DNA from: Rikenellaceae bacterium | GTDB lineage: Bacteria > Bacteroidota > Bacteroidia > Bacteroidales > Rikenellaceae | Length of the DNA stretch: 64,000 nucleotides | Reading direction: 5' to 3' | Assembly (NCBI GenBank): GCA_015060165.1 | Contig: SUZC01000002.1 | Coordinates: 124,001-188,000 of the forward strand | Shown: piece by piece, positions 24,225-34,494 of the stretch | How positions within the stretch are numbered: position 1 is the stretch's first letter | How the letters are laid out: each line of letters begins with the position of its first letter | The notes under the pieces: model-generated | What the model saw: the letters and a program-made list of their open reading frames with translations, nothing else | Told to the model about the DNA's origin: nothing | Databases searched by the model: none | Translations under genes and position numbers: made by a program

Positions 24225-27200
24225 TTAGAATACGACATTCAAACCTCCTGAAATTGTACGGATAGGAGAGTAGTTTGCAAAGTTCGTAGAACCCGAGAAT
24301 GAGTAACGTGGGTCGAGACCACGACGCTTAGACCAGTAAACTACGTTGTCGCAAGCCAAGTAAACACGCAATGACGATACACCAAACTTCTTAGTCCAGT
24401 CAGCTGGCAATGTGTAGCCAACGTTGATGTTCTGAATATTGAGGTAAGATGCGCTTGTCAAGAAACGGTCACTCTGACCTGTTGAGTACTGGTCGCCGTA
24501 CTGCAAACGAGGAATGTTAGACTCCTTGTTGTCCTGTGACCAAGAATTCAAAATATCCTTGTGGTAGTTGCTACCTGCGAATGAACCGTAAGGTGATGAC
24601 ATAAACTGAGCATAACCAGAGTCATATACCAAACCGCCCAACTGGTATGTAAATGCGATTGACGCATCGAAACCAAATGCAGATACACTTGTAGAGAAAC
24701 CACCATATACATCGGGCAATGCAGACTCCTGAATGTAACGTGATGCGTTAGCGTAGTCAGTTGTCTTTACGCGCTCCTTAATATAATCCTCCATAATTGG
24801 ACTACCGTCGGGGTTCTTGCCAATCTCGCGCTGATCCCATACGTCTTGCCACCAAGTTGACTCACCCTTATCGTTTACACCAGCGTACTCACGCATATAG
24901 AATGAGTAGAGTGGCAGATCCTCAGCAACATAGTAGCTACCATCGATATAACCGTTGTAGCCCTCGATTGTCTGGTTCTTATACTGATCAGCCAATGCAG
25001 TTACCTTGTTAGCAACGTGAGTCATATTAAGGCTTGCGCTCCAAGTTACGTTCTTTGTACGGATAATATCACCGTTCAACTCCAACTCGATACCACGGTT
25101 GAACATATCACCTACGTTAGCGTAGTAACCGTTGTAACCCAATGACGCGGGAACTGTGAAGTAGAACAACATATCGGTAGTATTACGGTTGAAGAACTCG
25201 AAGCTACCAGCCAAGCGGTTGTCCCAGAAGCCGAACTCAGCACCAATGTTAAGGTTGGTGTTAGTCTCCCAAGTGATATCCTTGTTACCCTTGCTGTTGA
25301 ACAATACGGCAACCTGACCGTTATTGTTCTCAACTGAGTAAGTATCAGTGTAAAGGTTGCTGCTGATACCGTCGTTACCCTGTGAACCGAATGATGCCTT
25401 AACCTTCAAAAGGTTTACCCAATCAGCATTGAACCAGTTCTCCTTGTCTATAATCCAAGAAGCACCAACTGACCAGAAGTTACCCCAACGGTTATCTGGG
25501 TGGAACTTAGAAGAAGCATCACGACGGAATGAAGCAGAGAAGAAGTAACGCTCGTCGTAGTTATACTGACCACGGAAGAAGTAACCCTCGTTGTTGTAGT
25601 CTGTTGTATAAGAATAAGCTGCTGCTGCATCAACTACTGCACCTGACAACTCCTCTGAATCGTAAGAGTAGAGCATTGAGCGACCACCACGCAAGTAGTA
25701 GTACTGAGTGCGATAGTACTCGTGACCGAGCAAGAGGTCCATATTGTGCTTGTCAGCAAATGTCTTGTTGTAAGTAAGCAACTGCTGGAAGTTGTAAACC
25801 CAGCTACGAGTGTGGTACTTGTACATTGTACCGCCCTGCTCCTCAAACTGACCGTAGTATGGGTTATTCATATCCAAAGTACGGGTCTCGTCGATAGTTG
25901 TAGAGCCGTTTACTGTAAGCTTCAAGCCCTCGTAGATGTCGAAATCTGCAAAACCGTTTGCTGTGAAAGCATTACCCTCGCTCTTGTACTTGTTCAACCA
26001 TGATGTCTGCAATGCATTGGCATCTGGCAAGTTAGGACGTACCAAACCTGCATTACCCTTGTTACCGTAGTCATACATCTCCAAGCCGTAGTCGTCAATC
26101 TTCTTTGAGCCGTCAGCATTACGGATATACAAAGGATAGATAGGAGCCATATCCGATGCAAATGCGAAGATGTTACCTGTTGATGAAGAAGAACCCTCGT
26201 CTGAGTTACCATTGCTTGACTCGAAGTGAGCGTAAGACATATTAGCACCTACCTTCAACCACTTCTTAGCCTGATAGTCAGCCTTCAAACGAGCTGTGTA
26301 ACGCTGCATCTCTGAGCTCTTGATGATACCTGTGTTATCCAAGTAACCGAGTGAAGCATAGAAGTTTGAACGCTCGTTAGCACCTGCGATGTTAACGTTG
26401 TACTCCTGACGGAATGCGTTGTCATAAGCCTCATCCATCCAGTCATCTGGCATAAGCAAGTACTCCTCACCGTTGTAAGAAACCTTGTTACCAAGAGTAG
26501 CGTTGGGGTTCAACTTACCGTTGCGACCGATAAGGTACTGACCCTCGGGAACTGAGTAAACGTTGTAACCCAAACCACCAGTTGCGTTACCAGTAAGTGA
26601 TGAAGCTGCAGCCTCATAAGCGTTAGCTACACCATTGCTAGCGTGGTAGTTGTAAAGAGACTTGTAGTGTGTCTCGTAGTAGAGCTCAGGCGACTTGATC
26701 ACCTCATACTCGCGAAGAGCCTTTGAGTTAACACCCCACTTAGCATCGAATGAAACCTTAGCCTCACCGCGCTTAGCCTTCTTTGTAGTTACCATGATCA
26801 CACCGTTGGCACCACGCGCACCGTAAAGTGCGTTTGAAGCAGCATCCTTCAATACTGTCATAGACTCGATATCCGCAGGGTTGATGTTGTTAAGGTCGCC
26901 CTCATAGGGAACACCGTCAACAACCCACAACGGACTCTGGCTCGCGTTGATTGAAGAGAAACCACGAATACGGATTGATGGCTTACCGGTCAAATCACCA
27001 GAAGAGCTTGAAGTCTGCACACCGGCCACGCGACCAACGAGCGACTGAGCTACGTTTGATGACTGAACCTTGGCGATGTCATCAGACTTAACCACAGCAG
27101 CAGAACCTGTAAAGGCCTCCTTTGTAGTCTGACCGAACGCCGTCACCACAACCTCGTCCATCGCCTTAGAGTCAACCTCCATAACGATGTCGATTTTAGT

Positions 27201-27470
27201 CTTACCGGCGATGGGAACCTGCAATGACTTGAAACCCATAAACGATACGTTCAATACGCCGTTAGCGGGAGCCATAAGCTTAAACTCACCGGTAGCCTCA
27301 GATACGGTACCGAGATTGGTTGTTCCGTCAACCAAAATCAACGCACCGGCGATAGGGTTACCGCCGTTGTCCTTTACCGTACCTGTCACCTGCTTGTTCT
27401 GTGCAACAGCTGCAAAGCTGAGCGACAGAATAGCAACGATAGAAAGTACAATTTTCCTAACCATAAGCAT
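24225..27470 (-). CDS. SusC/RagA-family TonB-dependent outer-membrane transporter
   Basis: A 1081-aa outer-membrane transporter. The start at 27470 (MLMVRKIVLSIVAILSLSFA) gives a signal peptide and lies downstream of the promoter. An N-terminal carboxypeptidase-regulatory-like domain (QVTGTVKDNGGNPIAGA) is followed by the TonB-box-like MDEVVVTAFG, the plug (SIRIRGFSSIN, LWVVDGVPYEG, DAASNALYGARGANGVI) and a long beta barrel ending in an aromatic residue. The partner SusD follows at once. No glycoside hydrolase, sulfatase, protease, sigma/anti-sigma pair or hybrid two-component regulator is adjacent, so the substrate is open. Confidence 0.95.
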   Translation of the reverse strand: MLMVRKIVLSIVAILSLSFAAVAQNKQVTGTVKDNGGNPIAGALILVDGTTNLGTVSEATGEFKLMAPANGVLNVSFMGFKSLQVPIAGKTKIDIVMEVDSKAMDEVVVTAFGQTTKEAFTGSAAVVKSDDIAKVQSSNVAQSLVGRVAGVQTSSSSGDLTGKPSIRIRGFSSINASQSPLWVVDGVPYEGDLNNINPADIESMTVLKDAASNALYGARGANGVIMVTTKKAKRGEAKVSFDAKWGVNSKALREYEVIKSPELYYETHYKSLYNYHASNGVANAYEAAASSLTGNATGGLGYNVYSVPEGQYLIGRNGKLNPNATLGNKVSYNGEEYLLMPDDWMDEAYDNAFRQEYNVNIAGANERSNFYASLGYLDNTGIIKSSEMQRYTARLKADYQAKKWLKVGANMSYAHFESSNGNSDEGSSSSTGNIFAFASDMAPIYPLYIRNADGSKKIDDYGLEMYDYGNKGNAGLVRPNLPDANALQTSWLNKYKSEGNAFTANGFADFDIYEGLKLTVNGSTTIDETRTLDMNNPYYGQFEEQGGTMYKYHTRSWVYNFQQLLTYNKTFADKHNMDLLLGHEYYRTQYYYLRGGRSMLYSYDSEELSGAVVDAAAAYSYTTDYNNEGYFFRGQYNYDERYFFSASFRRDASSKFHPDNRWGNFWSVGASWIIDKENWFNADWVNLLKVKASFGSQGNDGISSNLYTDTYSVENNNGQVAVLFNSKGNKDITWETNTNLNIGAEFGFWDNRLAGSFEFFNRNTTDMLFYFTVPASLGYNGYYANVGDMFNRGIELELNGDIIRTKNVTWSASLNMTHVANKVTALADQYKNQTIEGYNGYIDGSYYVAEDLPLYSFYMREYAGVNDKGESTWWQDVWDQREIGKNPDGSPIMEDYIKERVKTTDYANASRYIQESALPDVYGGFSTSVSAFGFDASIAFTYQLGGLVYDSGYAQFMSSPYGSFAGSNYHKDILNSWSQDNKESNIPRLQYGDQYSTGQSDRFLTSASYLNIQNINVGYTLPADWTKKFGVSSLRVYLACDNVVYWSKRRGLDPRYSFSGSTNFANYSPIRTISGGLNVVF

Positions 27471-27527
27471 TAATTTTTTGTACGTTTTTGTTACTAGTGT
27501 ACCTGAATTTTCAAAATGATACAACTG

Positions 27528-27559
27528 CAAAGTTACGGATTTATTCAGTAATTTTCAAA
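27528..27559 (-). promoter_or_regulatory. susC promoter
   Basis: Minus strand: TTTG (27559-27556), 20 bp, TAACTTTG (27535-27528). A perfect match to the Bacteroidetes pattern. The leader is about 50 nt. Confidence 0.75.
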
Positions 27560-27967
27560 AATATTTAAAATAATTTTACATTTACTAAATTACTTTGTTA
27601 ATTTAATGTTAAGAAATTACAGTCTGTAATTAAAGTGCGAGCGTTTGATTATAGATTGTAATGTGTTGTTTGGGCTCGTGAAATCGATGCGCCGAAATTG
27701 AATAAATATGCGGTTATGCAGTGTTATTTTTTTAGGCCTCTTAACTTATAATTTGTAATGAGCAGATGTCGATTTTGCTTATAAAATAAGGGTTTTTGCT
27801 GATTTTAATATATGTTTTTAATGCTCGCAACTTTTTATTCTTTAGGTTGCCTTTTGCTTTTTTTACGTACTTGATTCTTATATTATATATATAGGTATAC
27901 ACATTTAGCGAGTGTTTTTCGCTAAATTCTCAGGAAAAAGGTGTTTGTGATGAGTCGGTTTGTGAAA
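27560..27967. other. AT-rich intergenic stretch
   Basis: No gene is seen. A 9-bp perfect inverted repeat ATTTAGCGA/TCGCTAAAT (27903-27927) could terminate the permease gene on the minus strand, but no T-run follows it. Confidence 0.35.
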
Positions 27968-29236
27968 TTATCTTTTTACCCTTAAAATCACGTGCTCGAG
28001 TACTATTACGCTGATTACTCCCATCACAAAACCATTGCCAACGAGGGGCTTAATAATTGCAGGGATTACATCCATCGGAATCATGCAGAATAGTAGTGCT
28101 ATCATTATCGGTAATCCTACTATAAGTGCGTTGTTGAAGTTGTCTGCTGATTTGTCTGCGCTAAGCATACTGAACGCAGCAGCTAATTGTGTACCCATAA
28201 GATATAGGAGCACAACGCCGATGATTGTGTTTGGAATCGCTGTGAGTATGGCGATTAATTGTGGAACGAGTGCGCAGATGATAAGTCCTGCGCCAGCAGG
28301 AATTAGTGCGTAGCGTGATGCGCACGACGATGATGCAATTACTCCGGGCGACATAGAGTAGTTGACAGGTCCGATTACACCTATTGCTCCGGCTATGATG
28401 TTGAATATGCCCGTAACTCCGACTCCTCGCCTACAACGATGTTGGGTATTGTCGGTGTTGAGCATGGCTCCCAGAGCCTGGATTGAGCCAATGTCGTTGA
28501 TTAGTAGTGCTATGTAGCAGAATATAAAGGCTAATATGAGGCTTGCATCAAACTCTATGGCAGGGATAAATATTGTTCCCTCGCTATGGCTTGATGTGCT
28601 TACTATATCTGTAAATCCTCCATATATTGCGTAATAAACTATACAGCCAACGATTAATGATATAGGAACGAGTAGTGATTTGGCTACACCCTTTAGTTGG
28701 CTGGCGGCAAATGCCATTGCGGGGACCCCTAGTATTGTGAACCATAATCCGAATGTGTGGCGTCCTGCTTCCGCGGCGGGGAAGATTAGGTTTTTGATTG
28801 TCGGAGCCAGGGTGAAGGCTATCAGCATTAGTATAACCACAACTATGCGAGGTGTGAATATCTTCTGCATTCGTTCTATCACACGGCCTGCTGATAGAAT
28901 GGTTATGGCAATACCGCCAATCGCTACGGCTGTGTATATTTTGTTTGTGTTTGGCTCTGCTCCCTGCGATGATAGTGCTGCGATGATACCTACAAGTAAG
29001 ACGGCTGCCGGGCCAACAACAATGGGAAGTCGGTGTCCCCATAGTACCTGTACTATTGTAGTTATTCCCATCAATGCAAAAACCTTCTGCGCGTAAAGAA
29101 TTTTTTCGGCAGGTGTTCCGGTTGATATGAATAGTGATGTTACTACTACTGCTACGGCAAGTACAAACCATTGTAGGCTATATAGTATGAGCTGGCCTGT
29201 TGCGGGGCGGTCATTGAGTTTGTATTTTAGCTCCAT
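27968..29236 (-). CDS. NCS2-family uracil/xanthine-type permease
   Basis: A 422-aa polytopic membrane protein with about 12-14 hydrophobic segments. The ATG at 29236 (MELKYKLNDRPATGQLIL) is preferred over a TTG at 29260. RPATGQLILYSLQWF, the LPIVVGPAAVLL region and the motif INDIGSIQALG resemble nucleobase-cation symporters of the NCS2 family (UraA/XanQ group). The usual QNxG-type substrate motif near the C-terminal third reads NYSMSPGVI. It imports a nucleobase with protons; purine versus pyrimidine cannot be decided. The hot-spot differences make substrate prediction unsafe. Confidence 0.82.
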   Translation of the reverse strand: MELKYKLNDRPATGQLILYSLQWFVLAVAVVVTSLFISTGTPAEKILYAQKVFALMGITTIVQVLWGHRLPIVVGPAAVLLVGIIAALSSQGAEPNTNKIYTAVAIGGIAITILSAGRVIERMQKIFTPRIVVVILMLIAFTLAPTIKNLIFPAAEAGRHTFGLWFTILGVPAMAFAASQLKGVAKSLLVPISLIVGCIVYYAIYGGFTDIVSTSSHSEGTIFIPAIEFDASLILAFIFCYIALLINDIGSIQALGAMLNTDNTQHRCRRGVGVTGIFNIIAGAIGVIGPVNYSMSPGVIASSSCASRYALIPAGAGLIICALVPQLIAILTAIPNTIIGVVLLYLMGTQLAAAFSMLSADKSADNFNNALIVGLPIMIALLFCMIPMDVIPAIIKPLVGNGFVMGVISVIVLEHVILRVKR

Positions 29237-29288
29237 ATGTTTGTCATATTTTATGGTCAATCTTTTATAAAGATTGGTTTAACAAACG

Positions 29289-29319
29289 CAAAGATAATAG
29301 ATTACGCCGTAGTGACAAA
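29289..29319 (-). promoter_or_regulatory. promoter of the NCS2 permease
   Basis: Minus strand: TTTG (29319-29316), 19 bp, TATCTTTG (29296-29289). A perfect match. The -33 box touches the upstream gene's terminator. Confidence 0.7.
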
Positions 29320-29352
29320 AAAAAGAGTCTGCAAAATTTGCAAACTCTTTTG
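29318..29352 (-). terminator. terminator of the GDPD gene
   Basis: AAAAGAGTCTGCAAA (29321-29335) pairs with TTTGCAAACTCTTTT (29337-29351) with one mismatch, and T-runs lie on both sides. It separates the GDPD gene from the permease transcribed in the same direction. Confidence 0.8.
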
Positions 29353-29370
29353 TCTTAACCTTCAGGTTGA

Positions 29371-30132
29371 TTATTTGCCCAATAGACGATTTGTCTCGAT
29401 TGGGTTGTCTGTTGTGATATAATCAGCACCATTGTCGATGCACCACTGGATACGCTGTGTGTCGTTTACTGTCCAAATATTAACTGTCAAACCCAAGTCG
29501 TGGCACTGCTTGATCCAATCGGGATTCTTCTGCATGACGCCGATGTTGTAGTCGATACCGGTGTATCCCAGATCCTTGCACTGCTGAGGATTGAGGTTGC
29601 CGCTCAAGTATGCGATCTTTGTACCCTTGGGCGCATACTTAACCAACTCATCGCAAACGTGTTTGCTGAATGCGATATACTCAACATGCTTTTTCATCTT
29701 GTGCTGCTTTACTGCTGCCAAGATCTTCTTTACAACGCGTGTCTCACGCTCGGGAGTGTTGTGACTCTTGATTTCGATAATAAGCTTTGTTTTGGTATTC
29801 TTCTTGGCTTGTACCAAATACTCGTCAAGAGTTGGAACTCGCTCGCCGTTGTCGAGCTTTGTGGCACGCAATACAGCATAATCGGTCTCCTGTACATTCT
29901 TGTATGGGCCATGCTTTGGGCCGTGAATAACGATCAGCTCTCCGTCTTTTGTCTCGTTGATGTCACACTCTGAGCCGTATACACCCAAATCTTGAGCGTG
30001 AATCAAGGCTGAGATTGTGTTGTTGCGAGAATTTTTGGTTGCGTGGAAACCGCGATGGGCAATCACCTGAGTCTGAGCGCAGAGTGTCGATACTGTAAAC
30101 AAGCACACTGCCAATGAAATAAGTCTTTTCAT
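29371..30132 (-). CDS. periplasmic glycerophosphodiester phosphodiesterase family protein
   Basis: A 253-aa protein. The ATG at 30132 gives the signal peptide MKRLISLAVCLFTVSTLCAQ. The GDPD core motifs are present: IAHRGFH (HR pair), ECDIN (the E-x-D metal ligands) and VIHG (catalytic His). IIEIKSH and the ending WTVNDTQRIQWCIDNGADYI are also typical. It would hydrolyse glycerophosphodiesters to glycerol-3-phosphate and an alcohol in the periplasm. A -7 box TATATTTG lies upstream at 30220-30213 without a good -33 box. Confidence 0.88.
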   Translation of the reverse strand: MKRLISLAVCLFTVSTLCAQTQVIAHRGFHATKNSRNNTISALIHAQDLGVYGSECDINETKDGELIVIHGPKHGPYKNVQETDYAVLRATKLDNGERVPTLDEYLVQAKKNTKTKLIIEIKSHNTPERETRVVKKILAAVKQHKMKKHVEYIAFSKHVCDELVKYAPKGTKIAYLSGNLNPQQCKDLGYTGIDYNIGVMQKNPDWIKQCHDLGLTVNIWTVNDTQRIQWCIDNGADYITTDNPIETNRLLGK

Positions 30133-30260
30133 GTAGTATAGTTTTAAAATTAAAATTTTCATGTAGTCGGGAAAGGCTTTGTCGGGCGCTCCTGCTTTCT
30201 GTTAAACGTTAGCAAATATAATAATATTTTTCTGATATCGGATAAATGGGTGGTGATAAG

Positions 30261-30647
30261 TTATTTTCGTCGCAAAATAATCTCCTGTACATACATCTCT
30301 CCGAGGAATAGGCTGTAGGATTGCCCTGCTTCTCGCTCTTGGATCTTATATCTCTTCTGTTCGGTAGCTCCTTGTAGTTTTAGGAATTCGCCATCTATGC
30401 GGTAGGTGTAAAGCGAGTCCTTGAATAGATCGAATGGAAAATCTGATTCTATGTGTAGCTTGTGCCCATCTTTGAAGTGAAATGTAGGTTGTGTGGCATA
30501 TAGGTCGATTTTGTTATTAAGTACCCATTCGGTCGATGTTATGCCTCCAACCTTGTATGCTCCTGCCGGTACTTGAGGGCCTTTATTACAAGATATGAGT
30601 GTCGCAGCGAGGATTAGTAATGTTGGGAAAATGTAGTGTTTATTCAT
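30261..30647 (-). CDS. small lipoprotein of unknown function
   Basis: A 128-aa lipoprotein with a signal peptide ending LAATLISC (Cys20). The mature part (GAYKVGGITSTEWVLNNKID onwards) is beta-rich and small, and could be a lipocalin- or META-like single domain, but no family is recognised. The ATG at 30647 lies 34 nt downstream of a good promoter. A terminator is not obvious before the GDPD gene. Confidence 0.65.
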   Translation of the reverse strand: MNKHYIFPTLLILAATLISCNKGPQVPAGAYKVGGITSTEWVLNNKIDLYATQPTFHFKDGHKLHIESDFPFDLFKDSLYTYRIDGEFLKLQGATEQKRYKIQEREAGQSYSLFLGEMYVQEIILRRK

Positions 30648-30680
30648 AAATTGTATTTGCCATATTTTGTATATTATTTG

Positions 30681-30712
30681 CAAATATAACTAAAATGGCG
30701 CTGATGCGCAAG
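30681..30712 (-). promoter_or_regulatory. promoter of the small lipoprotein gene
   Basis: Minus strand: CTTG (30712-30709), 20 bp, TATATTTG (30688-30681). Confidence 0.55.
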
Positions 30713-30884
30713 CCGACAAGCTGTTTTGTTCGGGGCAAAAAGTGTTTCGTTTGAAACAAATTTTACTATTCCTATCCTTTTTCGTGACTGGAAGTTTATA
30801 TTGTCAAATATATTTGTTATATTTGCATTAGTAAGTGTAAATGTGGCGTTATGCCCAGGGACTGATATTTTAATACGATTTATT

Positions 30885-32822
30885 ATGGAGAATAAATATT
30901 CATTGCCACAAGATGGTGGGTTGATTTTAGATGGAACCCCCAGTGATATTATTCATCGCTACGAGAAGATTCCGACCTCGATATTTGAGGTTGAATCTCA
31001 GGCTGTTCAATATGTAGCCGATCTTGTAGTGAAAGCTATTAATGCTCATGGCCAAGCGGCCGTACGTCCGTTTGCTTTGGGACTGACGACTGGTCGTACT
31101 CCATTGGGTGTATATCGCGAGCTTGTAAGGCGTTACCAGCGAGCCGAGGTGTCATTTGCCAATGTTGAGGTATTTTCTATCGATGAGTTCTATCCCATCA
31201 AGTCAAGCGAGCAACAGAGTCGCAATTACCGTATTCACGAGGATTTCTTGAATCTGGTAGATATCAAAGAGGAGAATATCCACCTAATTGATGGAAATGT
31301 GCCAGTGTCAAAGCTCTCGGCCTATTGTGCGGAGTATGACCGTAAGGCTCGTAATATCGATCTAATGGTAATTGGTATGGGTACTCAGGGCCAGATTGGA
31401 TTCAATGAGCCAGGTTCTTATGCGAAATCTGTTACCCGTATGGTTCAGCTTACTTACCAGTCGCGTAAGATGCAGGCCGGTATGTTCTTCGGAGTGGAGA
31501 ATACTCCCAAAATGGCAATTACTATGGGCCTTAATACCGTTATGAATGCTAAGCGCATCGTGCTTATGGCGTGGGGTGAGGATAAGACCAATGTCGTAGC
31601 CAAGGTTGTTGAAGGTGAGGCAACACGCCTTATTCCTGCGTCGCTGTTGCAAAATCATCCCAATATTGAGGCTGTAGTTGACGATCCAGCTGCCGATAGA
31701 CTTACTGTTAAGAGGGCTCCTTGGATGGTTGGCCCTTGCGAGTGGACCCCACGTTTGGTACGACGTGCTGTTGTGTGGTTATGCGAGACCGTGCAAAAGC
31801 CAATCTTGAAACTTACATATAAAGATTATATCGAAAACTCGCTGGGAGAGATGTTGGATGCCGTAGGTATGAGCTACGATGCTGTCAATATCAAAGTTTT
31901 CAACGATTTGCAGCATACAATTACGGGCTGGCCTGGTGGAAAACCCAACGCCGACGATTCAACTCGTCCTGTTCCATCGACTCCATATCCCAAGCGTGTT
32001 GTTATATTCTCTCCTCACCCCGATGACGATGTCATTTCTATGGGTGGTACGTTTATTCGTCTTGTAGAGCAGGGTCATGATGTCCACGTAGCTTATCAGA
32101 CTTCTGGTAATGTTGCTGTCCACGATGATGTAGTGATCCAAAATCTCGATACAGCTCGTGAGCTAGGGTTGGGCGATAGGGTAAATGAACTGCGAGAAGT
32201 TATCGCTTCAAAGAAGAAGGGTGAACCTGAGCCTCGTGCTTTGCTCAATGTCAAGGGTGCTATCCGTCGTGCCGAGGCACGTGCGGCAGTGCGTTCGTTT
32301 GGTTTGAATGATGATACTAATGCTCACTTCTTGAATCTTCCATTCTACGAGACCGGAGGAATCAAGAAGGGAGAGCGTACAGATAAGGATATTGAGATTA
32401 TCACCAATCTATTGCAGGAGGTTAAACCTCATCAGGTCTATCTGGCTGGCGATTTGGCCGACCCACACGGAACACATAGAGTATGTACCGAGGCGGTGCT
32501 GGAGTCTTTGTTCCGCTTGCGCGATAACGGCGAGGAGTGGATTAAGGAGTGTGTCGTATGGCTCTATCGCGGAGCATGGATGGAGTGGGAGATTGGTATG
32601 GTCGATATGGCGGTGCCTTTGAGCCCTGATGAACTTATCAAGAAGCGTCACGCCATCTATCGTCATCTCTCACAGAAGGATATCGTTCCGTTCCCGGGCG
32701 ATGATAGTCGTGAGTTCTGGCAGCGTGCAGAGGAGCGTACGCAGAATACAGCCAAGACCTATGATGCGTTGGGTATGGCTGAATATCAAGCAATTGAAGT
32801 TTTTGTTAAAATGAATTTATAA
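30885..32822 (+). CDS. NagB-like / PIG-L (LmbE) deacetylase fusion
   Basis: A 645-aa two-domain protein. Residues 30-300 are a glucosamine-6-phosphate isomerase-type fold: [15 protein letters not shown], then SIDEFYPI with Asp100 in place of the NagB general base. The catalytic loop reads [14 protein letters not shown], so NagB residues Asp141 and His143 are Gln168 and Gln170, while Glu175 is kept. From about 365 a PIG-L/LmbE domain begins ([14 protein letters not shown], later DPHGTHR with the zinc His), which in this family removes acetyl groups from N-acetylglucosamine-type substrates. The ATG at 30885 is the homology-supported start. Two TATATTTG boxes (30809 and 30818) lie upstream. An intact nagB follows 7 bp downstream, so a partner role in amino-sugar catabolism is likely. 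Confidence 0.85.
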   Translation: MENKYSLPQDGGLILDGTPSDIIHRYEKIPTSIFEVESQAVQYVADLVVKAINAHGQAAVRPFALGLTTGRTPLGVYRELVRRYQRAEVSFANVEVFSIDEFYPIKSSEQQSRNYRIHEDFLNLVDIKEENIHLIDGNVPVSKLSAYCAEYDRKARNIDLMVIGMGTQGQIGFNEPGSYAKSVTRMVQLTYQSRKMQAGMFFGVENTPKMAITMGLNTVMNAKRIVLMAWGEDKTNVVAKVVEGEATRLIPASLLQNHPNIEAVVDDPAADRLTVKRAPWMVGPCEWTPRLVRRAVVWLCETVQKPILKLTYKDYIENSLGEMLDAVGMSYDAVNIKVFNDLQHTITGWPGGKPNADDSTRPVPSTPYPKRVVIFSPHPDDDVISMGGTFIRLVEQGHDVHVAYQTSGNVAVHDDVVIQNLDTARELGLGDRVNELREVIASKKKGEPEPRALLNVKGAIRRAEARAAVRSFGLNDDTNAHFLNLPFYETGGIKKGERTDKDIEIITNLLQEVKPHQVYLAGDLADPHGTHRVCTEAVLESLFRLRDNGEEWIKECVVWLYRGAWMEWEIGMVDMAVPLSPDELIKKRHAIYRHLSQKDIVPFPGDDSREFWQRAEERTQNTAKTYDALGMAEYQAIEVFVKMNL

Positions 32823-32829
32823 ACAAATT

Positions 32830-33621
32830 ATGAGACTTATTATTGAAAACTGTGCGGCCGCTGCTGGCCGTTGGGCTGCAAACTATGTTGCAGAGCAGAT
32901 TAACGCTAAGGCTGCTGTGAGCAGCGAACCTTTTGTATTGGGCTTGCCTACTGGTTCAACTCCATTGGGAATGTACTCAGAGCTTATCAACCTTTACAAG
33001 TCTGGTAAAGTATCGTTTGCTAATGTTGTAACGTTCAATATGGACGAGTATGTAGGTCTTCCGGAGGAGCACCCCGAGAGCTACCACTCATTTATGTGGA
33101 ACAACTTCTTCTCACACATCGACATCAAGCCTGAGAATGTAAATATTCTCAATGGTAATGCTCCAGATTTGGCAGCAGAGTGCGAGGGTTATGAGAAGCG
33201 TATCGAGGCTGCAGGAGGTATCGATTTGTTCATTGGTGGAGTTGGTGAGGATGGCCACTTGGCATTCAACGAGCCTTTCTCTTCACTCAATTCTCGTACA
33301 CGTGTTAAGACTTTGACTGAGGATACAATTATCGTTAACTCACGTTTCTTCGATAATGATGTAAATAAGGTTCCTAAGTTGTCATTGACAGTAGGTGTTG
33401 GTACTGTATGCTCTGCAAAGCAGGTATTGGTATTGGCTTTGGGTCACAAGAAGGCACGTGCCGTTCAGCAGTGCGTTGAGGGTAGTGTATCTCACGCTTG
33501 GACTATCACAGCATTGCAGTTGCATCCAAAGGGCATTATGGTATGCGATGAGCCCGCTGTTGGCGAGTTGAAGGTTAATACCTATCGCTACTTTAAGGAT
33601 ATCGAGAAAGACAACTTGTAA
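32830..33621 (+). CDS. nagB: glucosamine-6-phosphate deaminase
   Basis: A 263-aa enzyme aligned to E. coli NagB numbering: Asp72 in [10 protein letters not shown], and Asp141, His143 and Glu148 in [13 protein letters not shown]. All catalytic residues are present. It turns glucosamine-6-phosphate into fructose-6-phosphate and ammonia. It directly follows the NagB-like/PIG-L fusion and precedes deoD by 26 bp, so the three probably form one transcript. Confidence 0.95.
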   Translation: MRLIIENCAAAAGRWAANYVAEQINAKAAVSSEPFVLGLPTGSTPLGMYSELINLYKSGKVSFANVVTFNMDEYVGLPEEHPESYHSFMWNNFFSHIDIKPENVNILNGNAPDLAAECEGYEKRIEAAGGIDLFIGGVGEDGHLAFNEPFSSLNSRTRVKTLTEDTIIVNSRFFDNDVNKVPKLSLTVGVGTVCSAKQVLVLALGHKKARAVQQCVEGSVSHAWTITALQLHPKGIMVCDEPAVGELKVNTYRYFKDIEKDNL

Positions 33622-33647
33622 TAATCTGAGAAAGAATAATCAAAGCT

Positions 33648-34358
33648 ATGGCAACAATACCCACACCTCATATCGGAGCTCGCGAGGGCGAGATAGCTGA
33701 CCGTGTCATTATGGCCGGAGATCCGTTGCGAGCAAAATTTATGGCCGAGACATTTCTTACCAATCCTGTTCAGTATAACGCTGTGCGTGGTATGCTGGGC
33801 TATACGGGAGAGTATAAAGGCAAGCGTGTGTCGGTTCAGGGCCATGGTATGGGTATGCCGTCGATTGGAATTTACACCTATGAGTTGTATAATTTCTATG
33901 GTGTGAAGCGCATAATCCGCACAGGTTCTGCTGGAGCATATCACCCCGACTTACAGTTGGGCGATGTGGTGCTTGGCCAAGGAGCATGTACCGACTCCAA
34001 TTACGCTAATCAGTATAACTTACCAGGTGTATATGCTCCCGTTGCAGATTTCGATCTATTGCGTGCTGCTGCAGCTAAGGCGGAGGCTATGGGTATAAAC
34101 TATAAAGTTGGCAATCTGCTTTCGAGTGACGTATTCTATGGCGATGATTCTCAGAGCTGGAAGCAGTGGCAGAAGATGGGTGTATTGGCAGTCGAGATGG
34201 AGGCTGCAGCTCTCTATATGAACGCAGCTCGTAGTGGCAATGAGGCATTGTGTATCTGTACTATATCTGATTCGTTGGTACACGGTACGGCCTGCTCGGC
34301 AGAGCAACGTCAGACGAGCTTTACCAATATGATGGAGATAGCTTTTGATATTATTTAA
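33648..34358 (+). CDS. deoD: purine nucleoside phosphorylase, DeoD type
   Basis: A 236-aa hexameric-type [23 protein letters not shown] is the DeoD start. GDPLRAK and the phosphate-site RTGSAGA follow, and TISDSLV carries the catalytic Asp (Asp204 of E. coli). It splits purine (deoxy)nucleosides with phosphate, giving base and (deoxy)ribose-1-phosphate in the cytoplasm. A terminator follows, and the ribokinase gene has its own promoter. Confidence 0.95.
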   Translation: MATIPTPHIGAREGEIADRVIMAGDPLRAKFMAETFLTNPVQYNAVRGMLGYTGEYKGKRVSVQGHGMGMPSIGIYTYELYNFYGVKRIIRTGSAGAYHPDLQLGDVVLGQGACTDSNYANQYNLPGVYAPVADFDLLRAAAAKAEAMGINYKVGNLLSSDVFYGDDSQSWKQWQKMGVLAVEMEAAALYMNAARSGNEALCICTISDSLVHGTACSAEQRQTSFTNMMEIAFDII

Positions 34359-34381
34359 TCGCAAGTGAGCGATATATGTAT

Positions 34382-34411
34382 GGCGGGCATAATAATTGCC
34401 CGCCTTTTTTT
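34382..34411 (+). terminator. terminator after deoD
   Basis: GGCGGGCA (34382-34389) pairs perfectly with TGCCCGCC (34397-34404), followed by seven T. Confidence 0.92.
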
Positions 34412-34494
34412 GTTTAGTATTCTGAATGCGATCCGAAATATTGTATATATATTCCGGATATGATATGCCGATTTTGTAAAATCGTTTTTGTGGA

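Noticed and set aside
27903..27927. 9-bp inverted repeat as a sure terminator of the permease
   Set aside because: The stem is perfect but no T-run follows on the minus strand, so it is kept only as a possibility.
28584..29171. 195-aa minus-strand frame within the NCS2 permease
   Set aside because: Same strand but different frame from the permease; low-complexity Thr/Arg/His-rich product without membrane helices or known motifs.
30126..30168. Direct repeat TTTTCATGTAGT at 30126 and 30157
   Set aside because: It duplicates the start-codon region of the GDPD gene by a short copy; only two copies and no clear function.
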